Below, piece by piece: positions 44,765-53,254 of a DNA stretch of 64,000 nt (position 1 is its first letter; each line of letters begins with the position of its first letter). Both the position numbers and the translations under genes were made by a program. Source of the DNA: CAZAYY01 sp964489525 (GTDB lineage: Bacteria; Chloroflexota; Anaerolineae; Anaerolineales; JABWBV01). Where the stretch lies: positions 1 through 64,000 of the forward strand of contig CAZAYY010000010.1 of NCBI GenBank assembly GCA_964489525.1, read 5' to 3'. The notes beneath the pieces are model-generated. The model was not told the DNA's origin. It worked only from the letters and a program-made list of their open reading frames with translations, and made no database searches.

Positions 44765-46038
44765 TTACCCGGCTTAACCTGGAGGGAATCGCCTCCCACC
44801 TCACCGAAACCGAGCTGCGCCGTGCCATTCACGCTCACTCGGATATTCTCGGACCCGTTCTTAAGGGAGAGGTGGGCGGCCCATCTGACCTGGGTTGGTT
44901 TTGGCCCAACCAGTTGGAAAACAGCCCGCTGCTCGACCAGGTGGAAGCCCTGGCGAAAACAATCCGGGCACAAGCAGAGGTGTTCGTCCTGGTGGGAATT
45001 GGCGGCTCAAACCGCGGCGCACAGAGTCTCATCGAATCGCTTGGCGATCGAAAAGTTGAAATCATCTACGCAGGGGATACCCTCTCCACCTACGCCCTGG
45101 AGCAAGTTTTTAAGCGCATCCAGGGCCGCTCGACCTATCTGAATGTGATTGCCAAAGATTTCAACACCCTGGAACCAGGGATTGCATTCCGGATGCTGCG
45201 CCAATATTATGAAAAAAGCCATGGCAGCCTGCCCCCGGAAAGGATTATCGTCACTGGAAGCCAGGGATACGGGCAATTGACCGAATTGGGAGAAAAAGCC
45301 GGCTATACCTGTTTGCCATTCCCTGCCAACATCAGCGGGCGCTTCAGTGTGCTTTCGGCAGTTGGGCTGCTGCCCATTGCCGTTGCCGGGGTGGATATCC
45401 GCGCACTGGTGCGCGGCGCTGTGAGCGCTGAACGCAGCCTCAAAAGCCTGCCATTGGTGGAAAACCCGGCCTGCCAATATGCCGTGGCGCGCAACCTGCT
45501 GGCTGAGCGCGGTTTTGTCATTGAAAACCTGGTGACATTCGAGCCGGGCCTGCATCATTTTGCCCGGTGGTGGAGCCAGCTTTTTGGCGAAAGTGAAGGA
45601 AAAAACCAGCGCGGCATCTTCCCCACCACCAGTTCGTACTCTGAAGACCTTCATGCGATTGGGCAGTACATCCAGGAAGGGAAACGCCTGGTGATGGAAA
45701 CCTTTTTAGATGCCCGTTTTGCCCCATCCAACCTGGTGATTGAACCCAGCCCACTGGCCGATGGGTTCGCCTATCTCGACCACAAGCCCTTCGACGGATT
45801 GAACACCGCGGTATACCAGGCTGCCTTCACCGCCCATGTTCAAGCCGGGGTGCCTTGCTTCCAATTTCAAACCGGGCAGATTACCCCGGCCCTGTTTGGT
45901 GAGCTGTTTTACTTTTTTATGCTGAGCTGCTGCCTGTCTGCCGTCACCATTGGGGTGAACCCCTTTGGCCAACCCGGCGTTGAAGCCTACAAACAAAATA
46001 TGTACCGCATTCTTGAAAAGCCGGGGGTGGCTGCATGA
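44761..46038 (+). CDS. Glucose-6-phosphate isomerase-like enzyme
   Basis: 425 residues. PGI landmarks: GIGGSNRGAQSLIESL (usual GIGGSxLG), GRFSVLSAVGLLPIAVAG and the C-terminal VNPFGQPGVEAYKQNMY. It is close in size to the short bacterial PGI of Firmicutes and Thermotogae. It interconverts aldose- and ketose-6-phosphates. Within the island it may act on the NagB product or on a related sugar phosphate; it could also be a paralogue of a housekeeping PGI. The start overlaps the ABC gene stop (ATGA). Confidence 0.87.
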   Translation: MITRLNLEGIASHLTETELRRAIHAHSDILGPVLKGEVGGPSDLGWFWPNQLENSPLLDQVEALAKTIRAQAEVFVLVGIGGSNRGAQSLIESLGDRKVEIIYAGDTLSTYALEQVFKRIQGRSTYLNVIAKDFNTLEPGIAFRMLRQYYEKSHGSLPPERIIVTGSQGYGQLTELGEKAGYTCLPFPANISGRFSVLSAVGLLPIAVAGVDIRALVRGAVSAERSLKSLPLVENPACQYAVARNLLAERGFVIENLVTFEPGLHHFARWWSQLFGESEGKNQRGIFPTTSSYSEDLHAIGQYIQEGKRLVMETFLDARFAPSNLVIEPSPLADGFAYLDHKPFDGLNTAVYQAAFTAHVQAGVPCFQFQTGQITPALFGELFYFFMLSCCLSAVTIGVNPFGQPGVEAYKQNMYRILEKPGVAA

Positions 46039-47093
46039 AACCCCGCATCGGCATTATTGGCACCGGGAGAACCGTGGGCATTGCCCATTACCACGCCCTG
46101 GGAATCATGGCCGATGGCCGGGCCGAAATTCGCGCGGCGTATAACGCCATTGACCCTGAAAACGCGGTTCGCTTCCTGGCCGAACACGGATTGGAAAAAG
46201 CCAGGGTGTGCCAGCGCTACGAAGAGCTGTTGGAAGCAGTGGATGCTGTCATTATCTGCACCCCCAACCACACCCATGTAGACTATGTGCTGCAAGCCAT
46301 TGAAGCCGGCAAGGCTTTTTTGGTCGAAAAACCCCTGGGGCTGTCTGCTGAAGACAGCTACCGGGCTGTGGCTTTACTCCAGGGAAAATCGCTGTGGAAT
46401 ATGGTGGGTTTTGTGATGCGGTACGCCTTCGTGATGCAGGCACTGCGCCGCCTGGTTCAGGCAGAATTTGGGCGCATCTACACCTTCCAGGCTTCCTATG
46501 GCGGGCGGCGGCTGGCCAACCCGGCAATCCCGGTTGAGTGGCGCATGCAGCAGCGCTTCTCCAGCACCGGTGCCCTGGGCGACTTTGGCAGTCACCTGGT
46601 GGACCTGGCCAGTTTTACTGCCGGGATGAAACTTACGGCCGTCCAGGCGCTGGTTTCCATAATGATCCCCGAACGCCCGGCAAACGGCGATGGTCTGTGC
46701 CGGGTAGAGAACGATGACCAGGCTGCCTTCATTGCCCGCACCGCATCCAACGCCCTGGCAGCTTTCACAGTCAGCCGGGTGGGGATGGATGATCTCAAAC
46801 TGGTGGTTGTGGGTGAGGGCGGGTTGGCACGCGTGGACCTGGCTAACCCCGGCGTCATCCACCATCTGCCTGCGCAAAACGGCGTTTATGCTGCCGAGCC
46901 AAAAACAATCCGGGTACCAGCCCAGGAGCCCTTTGCCGGTTGGTTTGTGTCCCAAATGCAGGCGTTTATTTCGGGTCTGCTGGGGCAGGAAACTGAAGCT
47001 GCCGATGTTTTCCAGGGCCACTATGTAGAAACGGTGCTGGCTGCCGCCCATAAGGCCTGCGCAACGCCGGCCACACCGGTTGAAATGGAGTAG
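46035..47093 (+). CDS. Gfo/Idh/MocA-family oxidoreductase
   Basis: 352 residues. An N-terminal Rossmann domain starts RIGIIGTGRTVGIAHYHAL, with ICTPNHTHVDYVLQAIEAGK and the conserved EKPLGLS containing the catalytic Lys. The C-terminal part has GALGDFGSHLVDLASF, the GD-G-H-D pattern usual in sugar and inositol dehydrogenases. It probably oxidises or reduces a sugar with NAD(P). The start overlaps the PGI stop (ATGA). Confidence 0.9.
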   Translation: MKPRIGIIGTGRTVGIAHYHALGIMADGRAEIRAAYNAIDPENAVRFLAEHGLEKARVCQRYEELLEAVDAVIICTPNHTHVDYVLQAIEAGKAFLVEKPLGLSAEDSYRAVALLQGKSLWNMVGFVMRYAFVMQALRRLVQAEFGRIYTFQASYGGRRLANPAIPVEWRMQQRFSSTGALGDFGSHLVDLASFTAGMKLTAVQALVSIMIPERPANGDGLCRVENDDQAAFIARTASNALAAFTVSRVGMDDLKLVVVGEGGLARVDLANPGVIHHLPAQNGVYAAEPKTIRVPAQEPFAGWFVSQMQAFISGLLGQETEAADVFQGHYVETVLAAAHKACATPATPVEME

Positions 47094-47100
47094 AGACGTA

Positions 47101-47979
47101 GTGAACATTGCCTTTCATACGAATGCCTTTGTTTGGGCAGGAGTCACCGACCTGAAAACCATTGCCAATTTTGCGGCGGAAAATGGCTTCACCTCGCTGG
47201 AAGTTGGCCCCGGTTTTGTGTTGGACGCGAAAACTTTTCGCGCGGTCCAAGAGATCATTCCCATCAACAATTTCAGCTACGCGCGCAATTTCATTGACGA
47301 CGACCCCGAAATTGCGCGGTTTGAACGCGAGCAGCTTTCCCAACGCATGCATTTTGCTGCGCAGGTGGGCGTCAAGCATTTCATGTTTTCAACGGGCATC
47401 AGCCGGCGGCTTTCCATGCCTGCCAGCGGCGGCATGGACCCCCTGGCAAGCCTGGAACCGGTTGTTGAATTCCTCGAAGCCGCCCTGGAACTGGCCGAAA
47501 AGCTGGACCTGGTGATGATGCTCGAAAACTGCCCCATGTACCGCAACATTGCCACCTCACCGGTCATGTGGCAGTCGATTTTTGAGCGCGTTCCCCACCC
47601 CCGCCTGGGATTGTGCTACGACCCAAGTCATTTTGTCTGGCAAATGATTGATGTGTACCAACCCATTCGCGAATTTGGTGCGAAATTTAAACACATCCAT
47701 TTGAAAGATACTGCCTTGGATCGCGACACACTCAACCGGGTGGGCATTTTGCACAATGTAGCCAAAGAACGCGGCTTTTTCCCCAACCAGTGGTGGCGAC
47801 ACACAATCATCGGAGGAGGTGAAATTAACTGGAAGCAGTTTAAACACGAATTGGACCAAATCGGTTACGCGGGTAGCTACAGCTTCGAAATGGAAGACTA
47901 CCAATACGAATTAGAAGCCACAAAAGTTCAGCAAGGTTTACGCAAACAGCGCCAATACCTGGCTGAATTGTGGGAATAA
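47101..47979 (+). CDS. Sugar-phosphate isomerase/epimerase (xylose-isomerase-like TIM barrel)
   Basis: 292 residues from GTG 47101 (GGAG about ten bases upstream; a TTG at 47080 is an alternative). The AP-endonuclease-2/IolE-like barrel is shown by LEVGPGFVLD, LENCPMYRN with metal Glu, GLCYDPSHFVW with Asp and His, FKHIHLKDT with His and the final SFEMED with Glu. These enzymes isomerise or dehydrate inositol-type and keto sugars. It sits between the Gfo/Idh gene and the binding protein, a frequent pairing. Confidence 0.87.
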   Translation: MNIAFHTNAFVWAGVTDLKTIANFAAENGFTSLEVGPGFVLDAKTFRAVQEIIPINNFSYARNFIDDDPEIARFEREQLSQRMHFAAQVGVKHFMFSTGISRRLSMPASGGMDPLASLEPVVEFLEAALELAEKLDLVMMLENCPMYRNIATSPVMWQSIFERVPHPRLGLCYDPSHFVWQMIDVYQPIREFGAKFKHIHLKDTALDRDTLNRVGILHNVAKERGFFPNQWWRHTIIGGGEINWKQFKHELDQIGYAGSYSFEMEDYQYELEATKVQQGLRKQRQYLAELWE

Positions 47980-48019
47980 ACCCATTTAACCCAATCAACC
48001 CTTATTTATAGGAGAAGAG

Positions 48020-49075
48020 ATGAAACACAACCGCTACCTTTTTATTGTCATTTTGGCTTTTGTTTTGGTTGCCAGCGTTTTGGCGGGCTGTGCCCAAACC
48101 GCTGAGCCCACCACAGAAGCGCCCGTTGTGGACCCAAATGCCTGCACGGAACCGTTTGTGATTGACGTGATTTATCACCCCACCATTGGTGGTTCAACGG
48201 CCCTGGCGATTGCCGATGCCTACGAAATGTGGGATGAAGAATGCCTGCAGCCGCGCTACCAGCGCTTTACCTCTGGCCCGCCAGAAATTGCGGCGATGGT
48301 TGCCGGGCGTGCAGACTTTGGCTTCATTGGTTCGGGCGCTGCCTGGCTGGCCTTCCGTGGGGATGTCAACATCATCGCCCTGGACAACCTGGCCATGACC
48401 GATGAAATTATTGCCAAGAAAAGCAGCGGCATCAACAGCCTGGAAGACCTGAAAGGCAAAACCATTGCCACCCAGGTTGGCGCCGCCGGCGACAGCCTGT
48501 TGAACCTGGCCTTAGCCAAGGCTGGCCTGACCCGCGATGATGTCACCATCGTCAACATGGACAACAATAACCTGGCTTCGGCCATTCTCAGCACCGCTGG
48601 CGATGGCGTAGACGCAATTGCGGGTTGGCAGCCTGGCACCACCGCCATCATGAACTCGTTGGGCGAAGATGCAATTAAACTGGCCACCAACAAAGACTTC
48701 CCCGAAGCCACCTTCCCCAGCACCTGGGTCGCCAACAAAGATTTCGTCAAAAACAACCCGGAGATTGTCCAGAAATTTGTCAATGTGCTGACCCGCGCCC
48801 AGGCCTACCGGGCGGATAACATGCAGGAAGCCTGCGAATGGGCCTCTGAAAAGGCCGGCCAGGCAGCCAACGACCTGTATTCCCAAATCCCCTTCGCTGT
48901 TTGGCCCACTGGCCCAGAACTGAAAGCCTACTACCACGACGGCACCTTTGAGCAAATTCTGCTCTCCCTGCGTGCCCAGCAGATTGCCGGCGGCCGCATC
49001 ACCGAAGCCGATGTCAAGGATATCAAAGACGTATATATCGATACCTTTGCCAAGAACGCCAGCGCCGATTACTAA
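48020..49075 (+). CDS. ABC transporter substrate-binding lipoprotein, NitT/TauT class
   Basis: 351 residues. The lipobox is VLAGC (Cys near 24), so it is anchored outside the membrane. The SsuA/NMT1-like fold shows FIGSGAAWLAFRGDVNIIALDN and GINSLEDLKGKTIATQVGAAGDSL, followed by DAIAGWQPGTTAIM. The binding protein lies three genes downstream of the ATPase, and enzymes fill the space. AGGAGAAGAG precedes the ATG. The ligand is unknown. Confidence 0.9.
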   Translation: MKHNRYLFIVILAFVLVASVLAGCAQTAEPTTEAPVVDPNACTEPFVIDVIYHPTIGGSTALAIADAYEMWDEECLQPRYQRFTSGPPEIAAMVAGRADFGFIGSGAAWLAFRGDVNIIALDNLAMTDEIIAKKSSGINSLEDLKGKTIATQVGAAGDSLLNLALAKAGLTRDDVTIVNMDNNNLASAILSTAGDGVDAIAGWQPGTTAIMNSLGEDAIKLATNKDFPEATFPSTWVANKDFVKNNPEIVQKFVNVLTRAQAYRADNMQEACEWASEKAGQAANDLYSQIPFAVWPTGPELKAYYHDGTFEQILLSLRAQQIAGGRITEADVKDIKDVYIDTFAKNASADY

Positions 49076-49114
49076 AATTCAAGGGCTTGCGCCCCAAGGT
49101 TAACCTGCTTAAAG

Positions 49115-49154
49115 AACATGGCAGCCGTCCACAAGGCGGCTGCCATGTTTTTGT
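49115..49154 (+). terminator. Strong terminator after the transporter operon
   Basis: AACATGGCAGCCG pairs with CGGCTGCCATGTT (13 bp, about 8-base loop) and is followed by TTTTTGTT. It ends the plus-strand operon that starts at 43.1 kb. Confidence 0.92.
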
Positions 49155-49202
49155 TACGGAGCATTGCTAACTGCCCCTTACAAACCGGGAGGTTACGCTA
49201 AT

Positions 49203-49736
49203 TTACTTAACCTGCAAGAGGATATGCTTGACTGCTGCCTCAATGGTTTGGTTTGTGGTGTCTTCTATGATCCATCCTTGATTTTCAAGATCCAGAATAC
49301 TTTTCGTTAAATGCCCGTAAACTGTCCGAATTCCGTCCTGGATATATGGATTTGCTTCACCAGATCTTTTGATATTCCGTTCTTCTGCTGCCAGCTGGCT
49401 GGGAAACAGTAAAATTTTGTGAAGATTCGGCTCTCGAAACAAAGATTGATATTCCTGCAATTGGCTAACCGGATCCCAAAAATCATCTATCACCACCACA
49501 AAACCAGCTTTGTTGTAGGCGAGTGCCATCCGAGATGCACTTTCTCGAGCCAAAACCAACTGCTCAACCAGTGCGGGGCTCCACTCGCTGCCCGGGTGAA
49601 CAAGCCCAGACACCACCATATCACGAATGTTGTCCACAGAGATATGGATGCTTTTTGGAAATTGGGCGGCTATTGCCCGTGCGGTTGAACTTTTGCCAAC
49701 TGCGGGGGCGCCTGCCAGAAAAAATATATGGGGCAT
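49203..49736 (-). CDS. P-loop NTPase (kinase-like)
   Basis: 177 residues from ATG 49736 (AAGGAA upstream). Walker A is GAPAVGKSS; ISVDNIRDMV follows where nucleoside or aminoglycoside-type kinases have their acceptor region, and VVVIDDFWDP resembles Walker B. It is of the AAA_33/zeta-like kinase group; the substrate is unknown and there is no antitoxin gene beside it. Confidence 0.82.
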   Translation of the reverse strand: MPHIFFLAGAPAVGKSSTARAIAAQFPKSIHISVDNIRDMVVSGLVHPGSEWSPALVEQLVLARESASRMALAYNKAGFVVVIDDFWDPVSQLQEYQSLFREPNLHKILLFPSQLAAEERNIKRSGEANPYIQDGIRTVYGHLTKSILDLENQGWIIEDTTNQTIEAAVKHILLQVK

Positions 49737-49780
49737 AAAATTTTCCTTATTGACGGGTACTTTGGCCGCCAAGGCGGGGT

Positions 49781-50356
49781 TCAGACCCGGAGCGAAGCCC
49801 GAAAACCCCGGGCGGCATAGTAGGACTCTGCGCCATTGTGATAGACAAAGACGGTGTTGTAGCGGCGGTCGCAAAACAGCGCCCCGCCCAGCCCGCGAAT
49901 TTCGGCCGGGGTTTTCACCCAGCTCGATGTTTTTCTGTCGAACTCGCCCAGCTTCTGCAGCGCCCGGTATTCTGCCTCGGTCAACAGCTCCACCCCCATT
50001 TCAGCGGCCAGGCCCACTGCGCTGTTTTCGGGCTTGTTCTCTTTCCTCGAATCCAGCGCAGCCTGGTCATAACACAGGCTCCGGCGGCCATTGGGGCTTT
50101 CGGAGGCACAGTCGTAAAACACGTATTCACCTGTTTGCGCATCCTGGCCAACCACATCCGGTTCGCCGCCGGTTCGCTCCATTTCATAAAGCGCCCACAG
50201 CTTTTCAGGGCGCGCGTCCAACCGGGCCAGCACGCCAACCCAGGCAAAACCGGCATGACGCTGCATGTTTTTCTCAAACCGGGCTTTCAATGGGGTCAGC
50301 AGTTCTAACTGCTGTTCCGGTGATAAGGTTTTTGAACGGGCTTCCACTGGATTCAT
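49781..50356 (-). CDS. DUF4256 protein
   Basis: 191 residues matching the DUF4256 layout: LTPLKARFEKNMQRHAGFAW (split), GEPDVVG, FYDCASESPNGRRSLCYDQAAL and a C-terminal FVYHNGAESYYAARGFR. The function is unknown. GGAG precedes the ATG. It lies in the same orientation as the SRPBCC gene upstream. Confidence 0.87.
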   Translation of the reverse strand: MNPVEARSKTLSPEQQLELLTPLKARFEKNMQRHAGFAWVGVLARLDARPEKLWALYEMERTGGEPDVVGQDAQTGEYVFYDCASESPNGRRSLCYDQAALDSRKENKPENSAVGLAAEMGVELLTEAEYRALQKLGEFDRKTSSWVKTPAEIRGLGGALFCDRRYNTVFVYHNGAESYYAARGFRASLRV

Positions 50357-50372
50357 TTCTTCTCCTTAAAAA

Positions 50373-50843
50373 TTATCCTACAGGCTTTTCTTTCGTCAGT
50401 TCGGCCAGGTGCTCCACAAAGGCTTTTTTCATCAACCGGGAAATTGGCTGCAAAACCACCCAACCCAGCCACCCTTTTGGGAACATAAGCATCTTGCGAG
50501 TCACTTCGGTGCCGCCGCCCACAGGGCGAAAAGTCCAGGTTTCGATGAAATGCGAGGCAAGCCTTTGCAAAGGCGGGCTGAAGTCCTGAAAGCGCATGGA
50601 AATCTGGTTGTCCACATCCCAGGCCACAATTTTTTCCACGTGGGACGAGCCATCCGTGTTTTGCACCCGGATGATGGAACCTACCACCGCAGGGGTTTTC
50701 ACTTCGAATTCCGCCTTCTTAATCCCCGGCAGAATGGAATATCCTTTAAATTCTGGCCAGCGCCGGAGGTTAAGAAATTCTTCGCAAATTTCATGCGGAG
50801 ATTGAGAAACCACACCCGAAATTTGAATTTCAACAGGATTCAT
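50373..50843 (-). CDS. SRPBCC-fold (polyketide-cyclase-like) protein
   Basis: 156 residues with the START-like pattern: SPHEICEEFLNLRRWPEFKGY, a central INDGSSHVEKIV-like strand set (here NTDGSSHVEKIV) and a long C-terminal helix after TRKMLMFPKG. Such proteins bind lipids or polyketides; no catalytic site is evident. Confidence 0.8.
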   Translation of the reverse strand: MNPVEIQISGVVSQSPHEICEEFLNLRRWPEFKGYSILPGIKKAEFEVKTPAVVGSIIRVQNTDGSSHVEKIVAWDVDNQISMRFQDFSPPLQRLASHFIETWTFRPVGGGTEVTRKMLMFPKGWLGWVVLQPISRLMKKAFVEHLAELTKEKPVG

Positions 50844-50849
50844 TGTTTA

Positions 50850-51287
50850 TTATCCCTCTTGTCTTTTTTCGAGAGCATTGGGTGTAAACGCTTTTTCAAT
50901 GGTGCTTTTAGGGTGATAGATCAAACCTTGAAGCTCCGCCAGAGAAAACCATTGCGGCTGTTTATCGCCATACGGGTGACTTTGTTCAGCCCGAAGATCT
51001 CCAGTCATAATTTCTCCTAAAAAAGTAATCGTTACACTATGCCAGGGTTTTTCAGGCAGAATCACTTCACTCACATCCAATAAGCCAACAATCCTGGCTT
51101 GGATGCCGGTTTCTTCGAGAATTTCTCGAGCTGCCGCTTGTTCGAGGCTTTCACCAAATTTTACCCTCCCGCCGGGAATATTCCACTGGACCGGGCCCTG
51201 GTCTGTATCATAATGCGGGACGAGGAGGACCTTATTGGCACAAACAACCAGCAGGCAAGCGCGCAGCCGAATAAAGTTAGATTCCAT
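50850..51287 (-). CDS. NUDIX hydrolase
   Basis: 145 residues. NUDIX box GGRVKFGESLEQAAAREILEETG is complete (residues about 39-61). The N-terminus RACLLVVCANKVLLVPHYDT is typical of small ADP-ribose or dNTP-type NUDIX proteins. The start overlaps the end of the VOC gene by 11 bases. Confidence 0.9.
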   Translation of the reverse strand: MESNFIRLRACLLVVCANKVLLVPHYDTDQGPVQWNIPGGRVKFGESLEQAAAREILEETGIQARIVGLLDVSEVILPEKPWHSVTITFLGEIMTGDLRAEQSHPYGDKQPQWFSLAELQGLIYHPKSTIEKAFTPNALEKRQEG

Positions 51288-51681
51288 ACGATCGGACTTC
51301 GCTCATCAGGGCGAGCAGGTTGGCATCGGGGTCGCGGAAAAAGGCCATCCAGAGTTCGTGGTCGGGCATTCGGGCAACCAGCTCGGGTTTTTGCTCAAAA
51401 ACCACCCCGCGCCCGGCCAGGGTTGTGTAGGCGGCTTGAAGGTCATCCACTTTGAAGTAGATGGTAGAACTGGTATCCTTCTCCTGTTTTTTTGCAGGCG
51501 CATCGAGCAAGAGCCGAACCCCATTGCAATCAAAAAAACCCAGGCCGGGTGGGGCTCGAAAAAGAAAACGCATGCCCAACACATCGCGATAAAAGGCAAT
51601 GGCCCGGTCAATATCGCTCACTGGAACGGCAATCTGCCCAATTTGCGCTAACCCAAATTCATGGCTGGCTTGTTGGTTCAT
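51277..51681 (-). CDS. VOC-superfamily protein (glyoxalase-like)
   Basis: 134 residues. It starts GQIAVPVSDIDRAIAFYRDVLGMRFLF (read in parts), the standard VOC opening; FFDCNGVRLLLD and the end MAFFRDPDANLLALMSE are also characteristic. Metal ligand positions (His near 20 replaced by Gln region, Glu at the end) suggest it may not bind metal. The substrate is unknown. Confidence 0.87.
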   Translation of the reverse strand: MNQQASHEFGLAQIGQIAVPVSDIDRAIAFYRDVLGMRFLFRAPPGLGFFDCNGVRLLLDAPAKKQEKDTSSTIYFKVDDLQAAYTTLAGRGVVFEQKPELVARMPDHELWMAFFRDPDANLLALMSEVRSYGI

Positions 51682-51738
51682 GCCTATCTCCTTTATAAAA
51701 TCTTGAACTTGGTAACCGATCCAAAAGGGTTGGCTGGT

Positions 51739-52305
51739 TTACGCTTGATCATAGGCCTGTTTCAACCAAGAAACCACTTCAGGATCTACTTCTGTGGGAG
51801 AGGTTAATTGTACTCTGTGGGTACACATCCCACTGAAGACATTCCCCCCTTCTAACCGGCTGGTTGGGTCCACACCTTTCAGGTTGAAACCCAGGTCTAT
51901 ACGGGTGCGGGTGGTGGCCTGAACGATTGCAAACTGCTTGCTCCGGCGCAGGCTGACATAGGTTTTTTTTGGAGCGATTTCAACATCCGAACCGAACGCA
52001 GAGACGACAGACAAAATCGCGTCATAAATGGGACGCAGCCCGGCTTTTGCACCAGAATACTGCTCCGCAACCAGGTCGTCCTCAGCAGGAGCGCCCCCTT
52101 CTAATTCCTGCCGGTAAAGAATGGCGATGGTGTTGGCGTATCCATGGGTAACCCCATGCTCGCCTTTGAGAAATTTCATAATCTCGCCGTGTTTTTCCAG
52201 CTTTGCGCTGGCAATGGCTGCATACCATTCTGCCAATGACTTTCCGGTATTTTTAGGCATATTGTCGATCATCGTTTGCAGCTGTGGGTCAATAGGTTTA
52301 TTCAT
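51739..52305 (-). CDS. DUF4287/DUF5655 protein
   Basis: 188 residues from ATG 52305 (GGAGAG four bases upstream). The N-terminal half (about 5-75) fits DUF4287: MIDNMPKNTGKSLAEWYAAI and HGVTHGYANTIA. The C-terminal half (about 90-185) fits DUF5655: DAILSVVSAFGSDVEIAPKKTYVSLRRSKQFA (split) and TSRLEGGNVFSGMCTHRV. The pair is common in actinobacterial and chloroflexal genomes; the function is unknown. Confidence 0.83.
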   Translation of the reverse strand: MNKPIDPQLQTMIDNMPKNTGKSLAEWYAAIASAKLEKHGEIMKFLKGEHGVTHGYANTIAILYRQELEGGAPAEDDLVAEQYSGAKAGLRPIYDAILSVVSAFGSDVEIAPKKTYVSLRRSKQFAIVQATTRTRIDLGFNLKGVDPTSRLEGGNVFSGMCTHRVQLTSPTEVDPEVVSWLKQAYDQA

Positions 52306-52568
52306 GAATCTCTCCAATTCAGGTGGTTTGCGAACACAAGTTCTATGATAATGGTTTTTTGGGGTTATGTCAATCTTTTGTAAACCACTTCATCCATACC
52401 CACACGCCCCAGATACCTGGTGCCCAAAAACGGGTGCATTGCTGCCTGGGAATAGAACTTGCTTAAGCCGTACTCACTTGTGGACATTTGCCGCCTGTTC
52501 AGTTTTTGGCTCGAACATCAGCACCCTGCCCTGGTGCTGTGCTATCCTTGTAAGGACCTGCATTTAGA

Positions 52569-53234
52569 TTACGGCACATGCCACACAAGAATATGAAAGC
52601 GCGGCAATCTGTCATTAGGGTTATATGCATTTTCATCCACGGTCCTTGAAACGGTCAACAGGGTCAGACCATCTTGCAAGATACAACCAGCCACAACAGA
52701 ATCTACTGGGGATGGGATTTTATTCTCAATCACCTGGCTGCCAGCAGACCGCAGCCCCACCCAACCATCATCCTGGATAAAAAGTTCATAACCAGCCATA
52801 TGTGCTGTAATCGCATGCACTTTGGTTTGATTGGCTTCCAGCGAGAGGGTAAATTCTGAGCGAATTGCTTCCGGAAAATCCACTGCATGGTTCGCGATCC
52901 CTGAAAAGCTTTCCCCGGTCAAAAAATTCATTTGCCAAATGACAATTGAGCCGCTGTCATACTGCCAGACATAAACATCTTCGGGTGTCAAGACCAACTC
53001 GTCTTTGTATTCCAAATTCTTTTTGATAATGATCCGGTTTTCGATAAGGTCAATAAGGGTTATCCCTTTGTGCCACCTATTCTCCGGAAAATCATGATGC
53101 AAGACAGCCCAACGATTCGCATAAAAATCAATTGATTTTAGACCATTAACCCAACCGGGGTAAGTATCCACCAACCGATGAAAATTTTGGACAGTAATTT
53201 TTTGATAGGCAGGTTGGTTGACAGCGATCGCCAT
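52569..53234 (-). CDS. Unrecognised beta-rich protein
   Basis: 221 residues, rich in beta-forming segments (IIIKKNLEYKDELVLTPEDVYVWQYDSG, split here, and WQMNFLTGESFSG). There is no signal peptide. Repeating short strands with Trp suggest a propeller-like or WD-like protein but not enough units are present to name it. The 52306-52568 region upstream shows nothing else. Confidence 0.6.
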   Translation of the reverse strand: MAIAVNQPAYQKITVQNFHRLVDTYPGWVNGLKSIDFYANRWAVLHHDFPENRWHKGITLIDLIENRIIIKKNLEYKDELVLTPEDVYVWQYDSGSIVIWQMNFLTGESFSGIANHAVDFPEAIRSEFTLSLEANQTKVHAITAHMAGYELFIQDDGWVGLRSAGSQVIENKIPSPVDSVVAGCILQDGLTLLTVSRTVDENAYNPNDRLPRFHILVWHVP

Positions 53235-53254
53235 AATGAGTTCCTTTTTGTAAT

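Noticed and set aside
35269..49154. Sulfoquinovose (sulfo-transaldolase) pathway
   Set aside because: The sulfonate-class transporter and short transaldolase invite it, but no sulfoquinovosidase, no sulfolactaldehyde enzyme and no sulfoquinovose isomerase of known type was seen, while NagA and NagB-like genes point to amino sugars.
49203..49736. Zeta-toxin/antitoxin module
   Set aside because: The kinase-like protein has a Walker A motif but no neighbouring small antitoxin gene.
49627..50589. Plus frame of 320 codons across the kinase-like and DUF4256 genes
   Set aside because: A shadow spanning two well-supported minus genes.
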